A stretch of DNA of 64,000 nt. Source: Hippophae tibetana (taxonomy: Eukaryota > Streptophyta > Magnoliopsida > Rosales > Elaeagnaceae). Location: the NCBI GenBank assembly GCA_037013495.1, contig CM072805.1, forward strand, positions 19,494,669-19,558,668, written 5' to 3'. The notes below the pieces were generated by a model. That model did no database searches. It was not told where the DNA came from and was given only the letters and a program-made list of their open reading frames with translations. Of this stretch, positions 22,672-33,273 are shown piece by piece. Position numbers and translations under genes: made by a program. Positions within the stretch are counted from its first letter, which is position 1. Each line of letters begins with the position of its first letter.

Positions 22672-22821
22672 GCCAAGAGTCTTTCTTTAGAGTCCTCATT
22701 GGTCAAGAGTCTTCTTATAGAGTCCTCCTTGGTAAGAGTCTTTCTATAGAGTTCTCCTTATTCAAGAGTGTTTCTTTAGAGTCCTTCTTGTTCAAGAGTC
22801 TTTCTTTAGAGTCCTATTTGG
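22672..22821. repeat. 30-bp tandem repeat, five units
   Basis: The unit is approximately GTCAAGAGTCTTTCTTTAGA followed by GTCCTCCTTG, repeated five times head to tail with a few differences. Because 30 is a multiple of three, it produces a spurious open frame with a 10-residue repeat; nothing else suggests coding. Confidence 0.85.
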
Positions 22822-24230
22822 ACTTTTCTTTTGTCATACTTTGCCATTAATTTCTTTCAAAATTCTGAATTTTGAGATTGTTACCCATTAAACGGTTACT
22901 TTTTGAAATTAATTGGATTCTTTGATTTGTTAAGAACATAAAGGAGGTTAGCGTGAGTTTTGAGTAGTAAAACAAAAATAACAAATATTCATTAATGAAA
23001 AGAAAATTTCAAAAAGCTTCTTGTTTTGCCTTCTTGTGTTCTTGATTGAATGCTTGAATTCGACTTATCAAAGGAAGTGATTATCCTTTGTGGCATCTCA
23101 AGATTTAGGTTTTAAGGACTTTGTTTCCTTAGGGTTCTAATTTGATCATATTCAACACGTTTTTAGCAAATCAATCGTTTCAATTCCCTTTAGTTCGTGG
23201 GTTCCTAGGTTGTTCACTTAAAGGATCTACATCATTAAGTATTATTGGCTAATTAATTAAAATATTCGAAAATATAAAATACATGCAAAACATTTACCGA
23301 TAATAATATTAATCAAATTGTCTACAATATAAATTAATATGAAAGATATTGTGCATGACACATTATCATGCTTTTCTTCAAAATCTTTTTCCTTGATAAA
23401 ATTTGCTATATGGATTGCTAATTTCTCCACTACATGGACATCCTCTAGTTGTAGCATTGAGTCCATCCCTTCTAGTACATCTTCTACGGCCTATGAAATT
23501 TGGTTAGTTTTATCGCAAAACTTTTATGGGCAATGCGTACAATCGATGCCTCATTTAGTATGGATGGTCTAACTAACTAACTATAACTATAAAAATCTAT
23601 TTATGAACTCTACCTACTCATTCATGAACTCATCAATTTCACTATCAGTGTAAATTCTTTCATAATTAAGTTATAATGTATACACATTTTAAATTATTAT
23701 TAGTTAGTCACCTATTTTGATAAAAAAATTAAAATTAAAAAGAAAATATGAAAAATAATTTAAATTATTACTAAGTCAATTATGGAGGCAAGTGAATTGA
23801 CAATAATTATCCTCATAAACATAAATCTTACTGTGGCTCGCTGCCAGCTTATGATAACTCGCATTCACTTTCTCATCTCAAATGTGTTCAGGTTTTACAA
23901 ATATTGGCTTTTCCATCGCAACCAGGCAAAGAACCTGCACTTGGAAGATAAGATGAAAACAGGGAAGTCATGATTGAATGAAATTAGCATTACACCTTTC
24001 CTAGAATTGTAAATTGTGTGCAAGCGTTTGATGTAAAAAGGTTATTTAACGCAGGTAATTTGGACTAAAACTACAAGTCCACACTATTACCACTAGCAAA
24101 TTAGCAAGTTTATAAATTTCAAGGATCTCTATTTCTTACCAATTTTATGGACCTATGATAAACTAAAAATTAAAGATGGTTGTATTCATAGAATACATAA
24201 GAAGTCCCCTAAAAGTAATGAATTTTCCTC
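22822..24230. other. Intergenic AT-rich stretch with one exon-like relic
   Basis: No recognisable gene or element ends were seen. At 23257-23490 on the minus strand an open stretch follows a plausible acceptor (TTTCATAG) and reads AVEDVLEGMDSMLQLEDVHV, then VVEKLAIHIANFIKEKDFEE. The composition is protein-like and unlike its surroundings, but I do not recognise the family. It may be a decayed exon of a host gene. Confidence 0.3.
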
Positions 24231-24233
24231 TAT

Positions 24234-25056
24234 CACTACTACAAAAATGGGTATTAAAGTCGATTAAAAATCGATTTTAAAATTTTAATTTTTTTTATAA
24301 AATTTACTCATTTTTTATTATACTTAAATTAAAACTTGTATTCGATCACTAAATAATAGCAGAAAAAAATAAAATCAGTTTAACAAATAGTTTAAATAAT
24401 ACAAATAATAGAAAAATAAAATATTAATTAATAGTAGAAAAATTACTATGACGTTGTTCTATGTTATTCAAGATCATCATATTTTTCTCCTAATGTTATA
24501 ATACAAACCTACATATATAATACAAAAAATTATATACATAAATAATAACACATAATAACAAAAACACAAAAAAATATGAATAATAAGTGCGTATGATTAA
24601 TAGAAATATTTACAAGAGTAAATGAAGTGACAAAATGAAGGAAATGAAGAAAAAATCGTGTTTTGTAAGTAAGAAATGAGTATAAAAAATTTGAGTATTT
24701 TGCTAAAAAAAATAGGGGATCTAAAAGATTAATTAGAGAGGAAGAAAACCCATTAATCGGCGTTGGAATTGGGGGTCGTAGGTGGCTGAAAAATGAGAAA
24801 GAGTGGAGGAGAAGTGGAAGAGGTTTTGGGTTTTTGATAGTTGTGTAGTGCTTGGAATAATTTCCGTCTGGGGAAGAAAAAAGAGAAAAGAATTTATCCG
24901 TAGGACGTAGCGTCGATTGACGTGGTGAACCGATGCTATCCATGTAGCGTAGCGTCAGTTGTCATCTGGAACTGACGCTACGTCTTACATGGATAACGTC
25001 AGTTCTATACCGAATCGACTTTATATATAAACTTAAATATCACTTTTGTAGTAATG
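24234..25056. mobile_element. Non-autonomous CACTA element with intact ends and TAT target duplication
   Basis: The left end CACTACTACAAAAATGGG and the right end CACTTTTGTAGTAATG are terminal inverted repeats of the CACTA type. The 3-bp direct repeat TAT flanks both sides (24231-24233 and 25057-25059), as the family requires. The length is 823 bp. Near the right end, 24930-25000 is a strong hairpin built from copies of GACGCTACG/CGTAGCGTC. No transposase is present, so it would depend on an element elsewhere. Confidence 0.85.
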
Positions 25057-25231
25057 TATAAAAAAGATAAAGTTGAGGATATGGCTTTAATAGTGGTTCT
25101 GAATAATATAATAGATAATCCTGTGTATAAAGTTATTCATTACTTGATGCATATCTGATGACAAACTGTTAATAGTGGCCCAAAACAATATTAAGTCCAA
25201 ACTCATATTAAATCCTATCCCACTTTTGTAA

Positions 25232-25239
25232 TAAATATA

Positions 25240-25272
<33 letters not shown>
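25232..25272. repeat. (AT)n microsatellite
   Basis: A nearly pure AT dinucleotide run just outside the left arm of the long inverted-repeat element. Similar runs occur at about 28973-28996, 29757-29794 and 32824-32846. Confidence 0.9.
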
Positions 25273-25274
<2 letters not shown>

Positions 25275-25299
25275 TTTCATTTGGTGCGTGAATGTAATA

Positions 25300-28200
25300 T
25301 AGCAGAAGTCGAAAAAAATAGTGAGTAGAAACAAAAGCTGGTGGAGAGGAAAAAAAACAGTGAGTAGAAACACGATGAGGCGCGTGAGACCAGAAGCGAC
25401 AAAAGAGAGTGGATGCGGGAATTTAGATGCACGTTCTCGGCGCACCATGTGGGGCCCACCTACCACACAGGGTGGAACCCACATGTTTGTTACGTGTTTG
25501 CCAAAAGGCGTGATCCCGTGTGACACAGTCTAGATAATCTTTGTGTGCCTATCCATCCAACAAATGATACAATGCAACGTGTCTCAAATATTTCTGCCAA
25601 AAGGCGAACACGTGGCACGTATTGGGTAAACCAAAAGCACGAAAATGGCGCACATTTCCAACCTCACCTTTTTCTGCCACATGTCTCACGCGCCATGATT
25701 TCGTGCGGTGCAATCTCGTGAACTCGTTCCTTCCACCAATTAAAGGTTGTCACGTGTCCTACTATTTCTTACAGTGAATCAGATCGCAAGATGTGGTAGC
25801 ATGTATTGAAAATAAAATTAGGAACGCAAAGCTTGTCTCCCACTAAGTTTTAAATAACGTTTTCAATGTACCAGCTTGTCTGCCACGCGTTTTTTTATTT
25901 TCAATGTAAAATGTCTCCCGCGTGTCTAAAAAAATGCATTTTTAGATGTATTTTTCTAGCTATAAATAGGGCATTTATTGCTAAAAAATGAAGTTTTTAG
26001 TTTTGAGTTTGGTTTTTGGTTCGTTTGGGGTTCGACTATGGAACACGCAGAAGCCATTTTTGGCTTTTGTTATGTTCTCCCTCTGCCAAAAATTTGAGCT
26101 CAGAAATGTTTTAATTTTCTTTTATTCTTCATCTAATATTCCTTAATTACTGTAATTTTCATTTTTGTTTATGAAGTAATTTAATTTTTCTAGGGTTGCG
26201 TTTTATCTAAATTTATGAAGCTTGAGTTTAATTATTTTTGAAAGATTTAAAAGACTTTTAATTTGTTTATTCTATTTGTGCTTAATGCTTTTGATTATTG
26301 GAAAATTTATCAATTGATCCATGACACTTAAATAAACTTGGAAGAGGCATTTTTATGTATATTGCTCATGGATAGAATAACATGTATATATGAAGAATAT
26401 GCATATACTTTTATCGTATATGTGGCTACTTGAGAACTTAGAACGTAATGAATCTTGGTGAATTTAATTCTCATAGGAATATAGTGAATTAATTTAGCGA
26501 GGTGTGTCTATACGGAGCTCGGAAGAGATGCATGGATAAAATTAGAAGTTTTCGGTTGACAAATTAAATTTACTAAAAAAATATAAATCAAGAGAAAATA
26601 ATATGATTCGAGTGGATTAATTTGGTGAAAAACTACAATCCTAGGATTCTTTTATTTTGGTATACAACTCTTTAGTTAACTTGTTCCAATTAATGATTGT
26701 TTTGGATAAAATCAGAGTGAAATAATTTTAGAACTCAACAAACTGTAGTAACAAATCTCCGTGGGAACGATACTTTACTTATCAAATTTTATTACTTGTG
26801 ACCGTGTATACTTGCACGTTTTATGTTCTCCTAAAAGAGACAACAGTGAGTTTGAGGAAAAAAATATATATGCATCAACCAGAGGGGTTTGTTGTTCCAG
26901 GTAAGGAAGATCATGTTTGTTTATTAAAAAAGTCTTTATATGGGTTGAAGCAATCTCCTAAGCAGTGGCATAAGCGGTTTGATTCTTTTATGATTGATCA
27001 TGGTTACTCTAGGAGTGATTATGTTAGTTGTGTTTATCATAAAAGGTTTCATGATAGTTCATCCATTTATTTGTTGCTTTATGTTGATGACATGCTTATT
27101 GCTTCTAAGAATAAGTCTGAGATTCAGAAATTAAAGTCTCAACTTAATGGTGAGTTTGAGATGAAATATTTGAGTGCAGCGAAGAAAATTTTGGGCATGG
27201 AAATTTACAAGAATAGACAAGCGAGCAAGCTTTATTTGACTCAGAAAATTTATATTGAAAAAGTTCTTGAACGCTTTGGCATGAAAGATTCTAAACTTGT
27301 GAGTACGTCGTTAGCTACGCATTTCAGGCTTTCTTTGGATTTGTCACCATAGTCAGAAGAAGAAGAGAGGTACATGTCTTAGGTTCCATATGCTAGTGTT
27401 GTTGGCAGTTTGATGTATGCTATGGTTTGTACTCATCCAGATATTTCACATGCAGTTAGTGTTGTCAGCAGATATATGGGTAATCCTGGTAAGGGTCATT
27501 GGCAAGCAGTGAAATGGATACTTCGGTATTTGAGAGGAACATCTAATTTTGGTTTGGTATACGATGGAAGTTCTAATACTGGTTGCAATGTTATTGGTTA
27601 TGTGGACTCCGATTATGTTGGTGATTTGGATAGAAGAAGATCTCTTATAGGTTATGTCTTCACTCTTTCTCATTGTGCCATTAGTTGGAAGGCTACTTTA
27701 CAGTCTATGGTTGCTTTGTCTACGACAGAGGCAGAATATATGGTAGTAGCAAAAATAGTGAAAGAAGCCATTTAGCTTAGAGGTTTGGTTTGTGATTTGG
27801 GTTTACAACGCGATACTTCTGTTGTTTTTTGTGATAGTCAGAGTGCGATACATTTGACTAAGAATACTATGTATCATGAAAGAACCAAACATATTGATGT
27901 CAGATATCACTTCGTTCGTGACATTGTCTCTCAGGGTGCTATTGTTGTTAATAAGATAGTCACTACAGAGAATCCAACTGATATGTTAACCAAACCAGTT
28001 CCATTTAACAAGTTCAAGCATTGTTTGGACTTGATTGGTGTTTGTAGAAGATAATCATCCTTCGAGGCTTTGGACGATGTTGTCTGTTTTGGAGAACATA
28101 AAATGTGCAAGTATACACGGTCACAAGTAATAATATTTGATAAGTAGAGTTATCGTTCCCACGGAGATTTGTTACTACAGTTTGTTGAGTACTAAAATTA

Positions 28201-28966
28201 TTTCGCTCTGATTTTATTCAAACGATCGTTAATTGGAACAAGTTTAAGAAAAAAAAAGTTTAATAACAAAATAAAAGAAATCTAGGATTGCTATTTTTCA
28301 CCAAATTAATCCACTCAAATCATGTTATTTTCTCTTCATTTATATTTTAATAGTACATTTAATTTGTCAATCGAAAACTTCTAATTTTATCCATACATCT
28401 CTTCCGAACTCCGTATAGACACACCTCTTTAAATTAATTCACTATATTCCTATGAGAATTAAATTCACCAAGATTCATTACGTTCTAAGTTCTCAAATGG
28501 CCACACATAAAATTAAGGTATATTCCTATCTTTCATAATACATGTTATTCTATCCATGAGTAATATACACAAAAATGGTTCTTCCAAGTTTATTTAAGTA
28601 CCACAGATCATTTGATAAATTCGTGAATAATCAAAAGCATTAAACACAAATAGAATAAACAAATCGAACGTCTTATAAATCTTTCAAAAATAATTAAATC
28701 CAAGCTTCATAAATTTAGATAAAATGCAACCCTAGAAAAATTAAATTACTTCATAAATTAAAATTAAAATTACAATAGTTAAGGAATATTAGATGAAGAA
28801 CAAAAGAAAATTAAAACATCTCTTAGCACAAATATTTGGCACACGCAGAACACAACAGAAGCCAAAAATGATTTCTGCGTGTTCCACAGTCCAGCCCCAA
28901 ACACTACTAAAAATCCAAAACTCTCTACTCTATCATAATAACCCCTATTTATAACATCAAATTTCT

Positions 28967-29000
<34 letters not shown>

Positions 29001-29460
29001 CACGCGGGGGACAAACATGGATGGAGAAAATATTAAATAATACGCGTGGGGAACAAAATTTATCGAAAACGCAAAAATGAGAAGCTGCACGTCTTAGGTT
29101 TCTTTTTCAATTCACGCTGCCACATGTCGCGATATGATTTGCTGAAATCTAAAGTGGGACACGCGGTAGCATATCATTGGATTTCAAGGATGGGCGCACG
29201 CAGAATTGCCGCACGGGATTAGGGGCGTGAAAACGTGGGAGACAGCTGCGGAACTCGTGCGTGATCCTACGTTTTCGCGCTCACCAAAACTTGCCACATG
29301 TCAGCACATGATTCGCTGCAAGTAATGGTAGGACACGTGGCATCTTTTGATTGGTTGTTTAACCGGCCGCACGCGCTCATCCTAACCGTTTCTTGTCTGA
29401 TATGACGGCTCACGTTGCGCGCGTAGATTATGGCATGTGGACTTCTTCTCTCCTGCGCAG
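25300..29460. mobile_element. Long inverted-repeat element (arms about 1.4 kb) with a Copia fragment at its centre
   Basis: The left arm (to 26831) and right arm (from 28091) are inverted copies. The inner edge GGAGAACATAAAA-GTGCAAG is shared, as are CGTTCCCACGGAGATTTGTT and the box AGAAGCCA-TTTTTGGCTT. Similarity persists outward with more differences, for example CACGTGTCCTAC-ATT-CTT on both sides. The outer ends are GC-richer than the surroundings and contain several CACGTG/ACACGTGGC words. No transposase was seen. A foldback or Mutator-like element is plausible; outer borders are approximate. Confidence 0.65.
26832..28090 (+). mobile_element. Ty1/Copia fragment (reverse transcriptase and RNase H) between inverted arms
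   Basis: The translation carries the Copia reverse-transcriptase block KSLYGLKQSPKQWHKRF, the catalytic YVDDMLIAS, and the RNase H region with STTEAEYM, the FCDSQSAIHLTKN block and HIDVRYHFVRD. The order and spacing are those of the 3' half of Copia pol. No LTR, gag or integrase is present in the spacer. It is broken, with about two breaks, and partial. Confidence 0.85.
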
Positions 29461-29754
29461 AAAAATAAATTTTTTTAATTTCATTTTGACTCACAAATTT
29501 ATTTCAAATTACATTTTAAACTTTTTTTAATTACAATTAAGCTTTTTTCTAATTTAAATTAAATTTTAAACTTTTAATAATTAAAATTAAACCCAATTTT
29601 AATTTAAATTATATTTTAGACTTTTATAAATTGTAATTAAAAACTCTTTTATTTGAAATTATATTTTTTGACATAAATTTGCAATTAAGTGCTAATTTAT
29701 AACACAAACAAAATATGTACAATTACAAAAGAAAAAAAACAATCATCCGAAAAT

Positions 29755-29799
<45 letters not shown>

Positions 29800-30000
29800 G
29801 GCAAAGAAGCATTTAATTATCATACCCATATTCATCAAAATACCACTAATTGTTAATTGGTTATTAATGATAAGAAATTTTATAAATATATATAAGCATT
29901 TACTGGAGTACATCTAATGGCTTGCCAAAGAGTAAAATAACTCTAGCAGTTCAATCACGAGTGCAAAGTTTGACATAATCCATGCAAGAGTGATTCTGAC
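29461..30000. other. AT-rich intergenic stretch with a long (AT)n run
   Basis: Low-complexity sequence with poly-A/T tracts and an AT microsatellite at about 29757-29794. No gene or element end was recognised. Confidence 0.5.
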
Positions 30001-30078
30001 CTGTACATTGTCAATGTTGTCACGGTTCCATACGGGCAAAAAGAAGCGATTCGAAAATTGAAGCACCAACTGCATTTC
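30001..30078 (-). pseudogene. G6PDH relic exon (NRFFLPVWNRDNIDNVQ)
   Basis: The minus-strand translation is EMQLVLQFSNRFFLPVWNRD followed by NIDNVQ. This is one of the most conserved G6PDH stretches. The expected EMVQNLLVLRF opening is shortened. The CAG|GTCAGA border coincides with a natural splice position, but the donor is weak. Confidence 0.8.
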
Positions 30079-30254
30079 CATGTTAAGAACAATGGAAACG
30101 CAAGTAAAAGCTATCATCTACCGTGACTTAATAGATGAGTTAATTGTCAATTCTCACACATCATGCAGTGTTTGCTTGTTACTCTTTATATTCATCAGAA
30201 ACTCTGCTTTTTTGAAACCATGGTAAGAGTAACGTCTTTTAGATAAATGAACAG

Positions 30255-31022
30255 AAAAACTTAGCCATAATCATACATATATGTTGAAATATTAGTGTTG
30301 AAAACGTCAAGACTAAAGGCCAAAACTTAAAGGTCTTTCAAATAAAATAAGCTCTCTCAAATTTGTATTCTTTCTTTCATATTTTTATTACAATTCTATA
30401 ACCATATATAAGAAGATTTACTCTTTGAATTAAACATTTCTTGATTTACTTCTTGAATTAAGGATTTCTTGTTTTACTACTTGAATTAAAGATTCCTTGT
30501 TTTACTCCTTAAAAACTTAGCCATAATCATACATATCTGTTGAGATATTAGTGTTGAAAACGTCAAGACCAAAGGCCAAAACTTAAAGGCCTTTCAAATG
30601 AAATAAGTTATCTCAAAGTTGTATTCTTTCTTTCATATTTTCATTACAATTCTATAACTATATATAAGAAGATTTACTCTTTGAATTAAACATTCCTTGA
30701 TTTACTTCTTGAATTAAGGATTTCTTGTTTTACTACTTGAATTAAAGATTCCTTGTTTTACTCCTTAAAAACTTAGCCATAATCATACATATCTGTTGAA
30801 ATATTAGTGTTGAAAACGTCAAGGCCAAAGGCCAAAACTTAAAGGCTTTTCAAATAAAATAAGCTCTCTCAAAGTTGTATTCATTCTTTCATATTTTTAT
30901 TACAATTCTATAACTATATATAAGAAGATTTACTCTTTGAATTAAACATTTCTTGATTTACTTCTTGAATTAAGGATTTCTTGTTTTACTACTTGAATTA
31001 AAGATTCCTTGTTTTACTCCTT
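30255..31022. repeat. 256-bp tandem array, three units, spanning an LTR junction
   Basis: Units begin AAAACTTAGCCATAATCATA at 30255, 30511 and 30767, an exact 256-bp period with few differences. Each unit contains about 27 bases of flanking DNA followed by about 229 bases of the end of the TRIM LTR. The repeat therefore crosses the insertion junction. Confidence 0.9.
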
Positions 31023-32093
31023 GAATTAAGGATTCCTTGTTTTACTCCTTAAATTAAGGATGACAATTCCTTGATTTACTCATTAAATTAAGGATGACAA
31101 CTTCTTGATTTACTCCTTAAATTACTCATTAAATTACTCTTTAATTTTATCTTAATACTCCCCCTCAAGCTAGATCCATAAGGTTTATGAATCTAAGCTT
31201 GCACGGAAGTCATTGAAACTGATGAGAAGTCAAGGCAGCAAATACTAACAAAAAATGTTGATTACGATAGCAAAATTTTTTTTATTGTTGTCGATGTGGG
31301 ACCTTTCTTTTTACCACAACACTCCTCCTCCACATCAGGTAGGTAGAAGTTGCAGGAGAGATTTAATCCATCATCGCCAAGAGCTTGGTTTCAATGTGGG
31401 ACCTTTCCTTTTACCATAATACTCCTCCTCCACATCAAGTCGGTAGTAGCTGCAGGAGAGATTTAATCCATCATCGCCAAGAGCTTGGTTTCAATGTGGG
31501 ACCTTTCCTTTTACCATAATACTCCTCCTCCCCATCAAGTCGGTAGTAGCTGCAGGAGAGATTTAATCCATCATCACCAAGAGCTTGGTTTCAATGTGGG
31601 ATCTTTTCTTTTACCACAATACTTCTCCTTCACATCAGGTAGGTAGAAATTGTAGGAGAGATTTAATCCATCATCGCCAAGAACTTGGTTTCAATGTGGG
31701 ACCTTTCCTTTTACCATAATACTTTCCCTCCACATCGGGCAAGCAGGAGTTGCAAGAGAGATTAATCCATCATCGCCAAGAAATTTGGTTTGAAAAAACA
31801 AATAGAATAAGAAATCGCTCTCATAGAATGTCAAACGCACTTTGAGCAGATGAATAACAATTTTTTTTCAAGAAGATCAACTTGGTTTGATACCATGTTG
31901 AAAAATTAGTGTTGAAAACGCCAAGGCCAAAGACCAAAGCCTAAAAGTCTTTCCAAATAAAATAAGATATCTCAAAGTTATATTCTTTCTTTCATATTTT
32001 CATTACAATTCTATAACTATATATAAAGAGATTTACTCTTTGAATTAAACATTCCTCGATTTACTCCTTAAATTAAGGATTCATTGTTTTACT
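30282..32093 (-). mobile_element. TRIM-like short LTR retroelement, non-coding
   Basis: Read on the minus strand, an LTR-like segment (31896 to about 32093) ends in CAACA and is followed by a primer-site motif TGGTATCAAACCAAG (31881-31895). After about 720 bases of non-coding internal DNA comes the purine tract CTTGAGGGGGAG (31158-31169), then the second LTR (about 30282-31157), which shares the LTR sequence GTGTTGAAAACGTCAAG and the 'CTCTTTGAATTAAACATT' box. No gag or pol is present. The second LTR has been enlarged by tandem amplification. The element sits inside the G6PDH relic. Confidence 0.65.
31295..31794. repeat. 100-bp tandem array, five units, inside the TRIM-like element
   Basis: TGTGGGACCTTTCCTTTTACC recurs in steps of exactly 100 bp at 31295, 31395, 31495, 31595 and 31695 (one residue longer than the box in some copies). 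Each unit continues with CACATCA-GTAGGTAG, GCAGGAGAGATTTAATCC and CATCATCGCCAAGAGCTTGG. Differences between units are few. Confidence 0.92.
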
Positions 32094-33089
32094 ATAAATT
32101 TTATTGATTATAAGTGTATAGTATCTTAATTTTATAATAAAGTAATATTGATAACTTATTTTTAATAAATATTAAAATTTTGATAATCTCAATTTTATCT
32201 TGAGAAGTCCCTAAAGTTATTGTATTTGAAATTTAAAATAAAATAAAATTAAAGAAAATATAAAAATAAAATAAAGATATTGTTTGAAATTTAAATTTAT
32301 GGGAAGAAAGTTTTTAGAAAATCGATTTCACTTAATCTTTCGTTATATTTTACTAATCTAATTAATTGAATTTAATTCTCTTTATTTATTAATAATCTCC
32401 AAAAATATCTAAAAACCTCTTTCGATAGTTAATTGAAATTTTTTTTGTTCATTAATTTATATAAGAGTATGCAATTTAATAAAACACGAAAGTATTAAGA
32501 CTAATAATTTTTAAAATTACACAAATTTATATAAGTGTTTCAATCTTTATATTTACTTATGTCAAAATATTTCAGATTTATTTTATAATTCTTTCTTTCA
32601 ATAGTAAATCATAAAACTAAAATCATCTAATTAATGATTAGTTAATTAAAAACATTAAACTAAAAGTAAATCAGAAAAAAATAAAAAAAAATAATTTAAA
32701 TAAACATAGAAAATTAAACATAATTTAGAATTAAATTATAATTTTTTCTTAAAATAAAGAAGAAATAATTTATTTTTATTTTTATTTTTATTTTTCTTCC
32801 CTCTATTGCCTACCTTCTCTGTTATATATATATATATATATATATTATTTTAAAAACATCTTAATACCTATCCAACTTCTACGGCACGCGCATATATATA
32901 TATATATTATTTTAAAAATATCTTAATTTAAGTTTTATTTAAATAAATCTTATTTTAAATTTAAGAGTTTGATATGTTTATAAAATTTTGAATTAATTAT
33001 TTTTAAATCTGTAATAAAATTTAAATAATAATAATAAAGTTTAAAATCAATTTTTATAAATAAAATTATACTAAATTTTAAGTTATCAC
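32094..33089. other. AT-rich stretch between TRIM and G6PDH exon relic
   Basis: Low-complexity DNA with two (AT)n runs near 32824-32846 and 32891-32908. It is collinear with an intron of the G6PDH relic. Nothing else was recognised. Confidence 0.5.
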
Positions 33090-33273
33090 TTCCTAATAAT
33101 TCCTGATCACGTCGGAGACAGACTGATACATTTGAGGGAGGAAACGCAAGATAAAAGAGTCTTCTAGATGATCCTTCCATACTTACTATTTTTTGAGACT
33201 TCATGCTTAAAATTTCTTGATTCAGCCCCCAGAAATCTTCCTCGTCATCATAAGTGCCACTAACATTTTTAAT
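33090..33273 (-). pseudogene. G6PDH relic exon (EGSSRRLFYLA region)
   Basis: The translation VSGTYDDEEDFWGLNQEIL and EGSSRRLFYLAFPPS is recognisable G6PDH sequence. After the FPPS residues the frame no longer follows the family, although nucleotide similarity resumes at TGATCAGGAATT. The exon starts at 33273 after TTATAG. Confidence 0.8.

Larger units (their letters stand above)
30001..33273 (-). pseudogene. Glucose-6-phosphate dehydrogenase relic, two collinear exons, split by a TRIM element
   Basis: G6PDH makes NADPH in the first step of the oxidative pentose phosphate pathway. Two exon relics lie on the minus strand in the order of the real gene. The upstream one (33090-33273) follows the acceptor TTATAG and reads IKNVSGTYDDEEDF, then EGSSRRLFYLAFPPS, matching the cytosolic plant enzyme (IKYVSGSYDSEEGF, EGSSRRLFYLALPPS). 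Its 3' part is out of frame with the family (insertion/deletion after the PPS). The downstream one (30001-30078) reads FSNRFFLPVWNRDNIDNVQ, matching FANRFFLPLWNRDNIDNVQ, and ends at an exon-like border. The intervening exons (substrate-binding region with RIDHYLGKE) and all the rest are absent. Retained exon borders say this is a decayed gene copy, not a processed one. Confidence 0.8.

Noticed and set aside
22635-22850. Plus-strand frame with a 10-residue repeat
   Set aside because: Produced by the 30-bp tandem repeat; no start context or homology supports a gene.
24530-24943. 137-codon minus-strand frame inside the CACTA element
   Set aside because: Low-complexity sequence in a non-autonomous element; no similarity to transposase or host protein is apparent.
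25272-25533. Overlapping frames on both strands in a GC-richer stretch
   Set aside because: They lie in the arm of the long inverted repeat; open frames follow from composition and have no protein-like motifs.
31295-31794. Regular 100-bp repeats considered as a CRISPR-like array
   Set aside because: The whole unit is conserved with no variable spacers, and the sequence is a plant nuclear genome.
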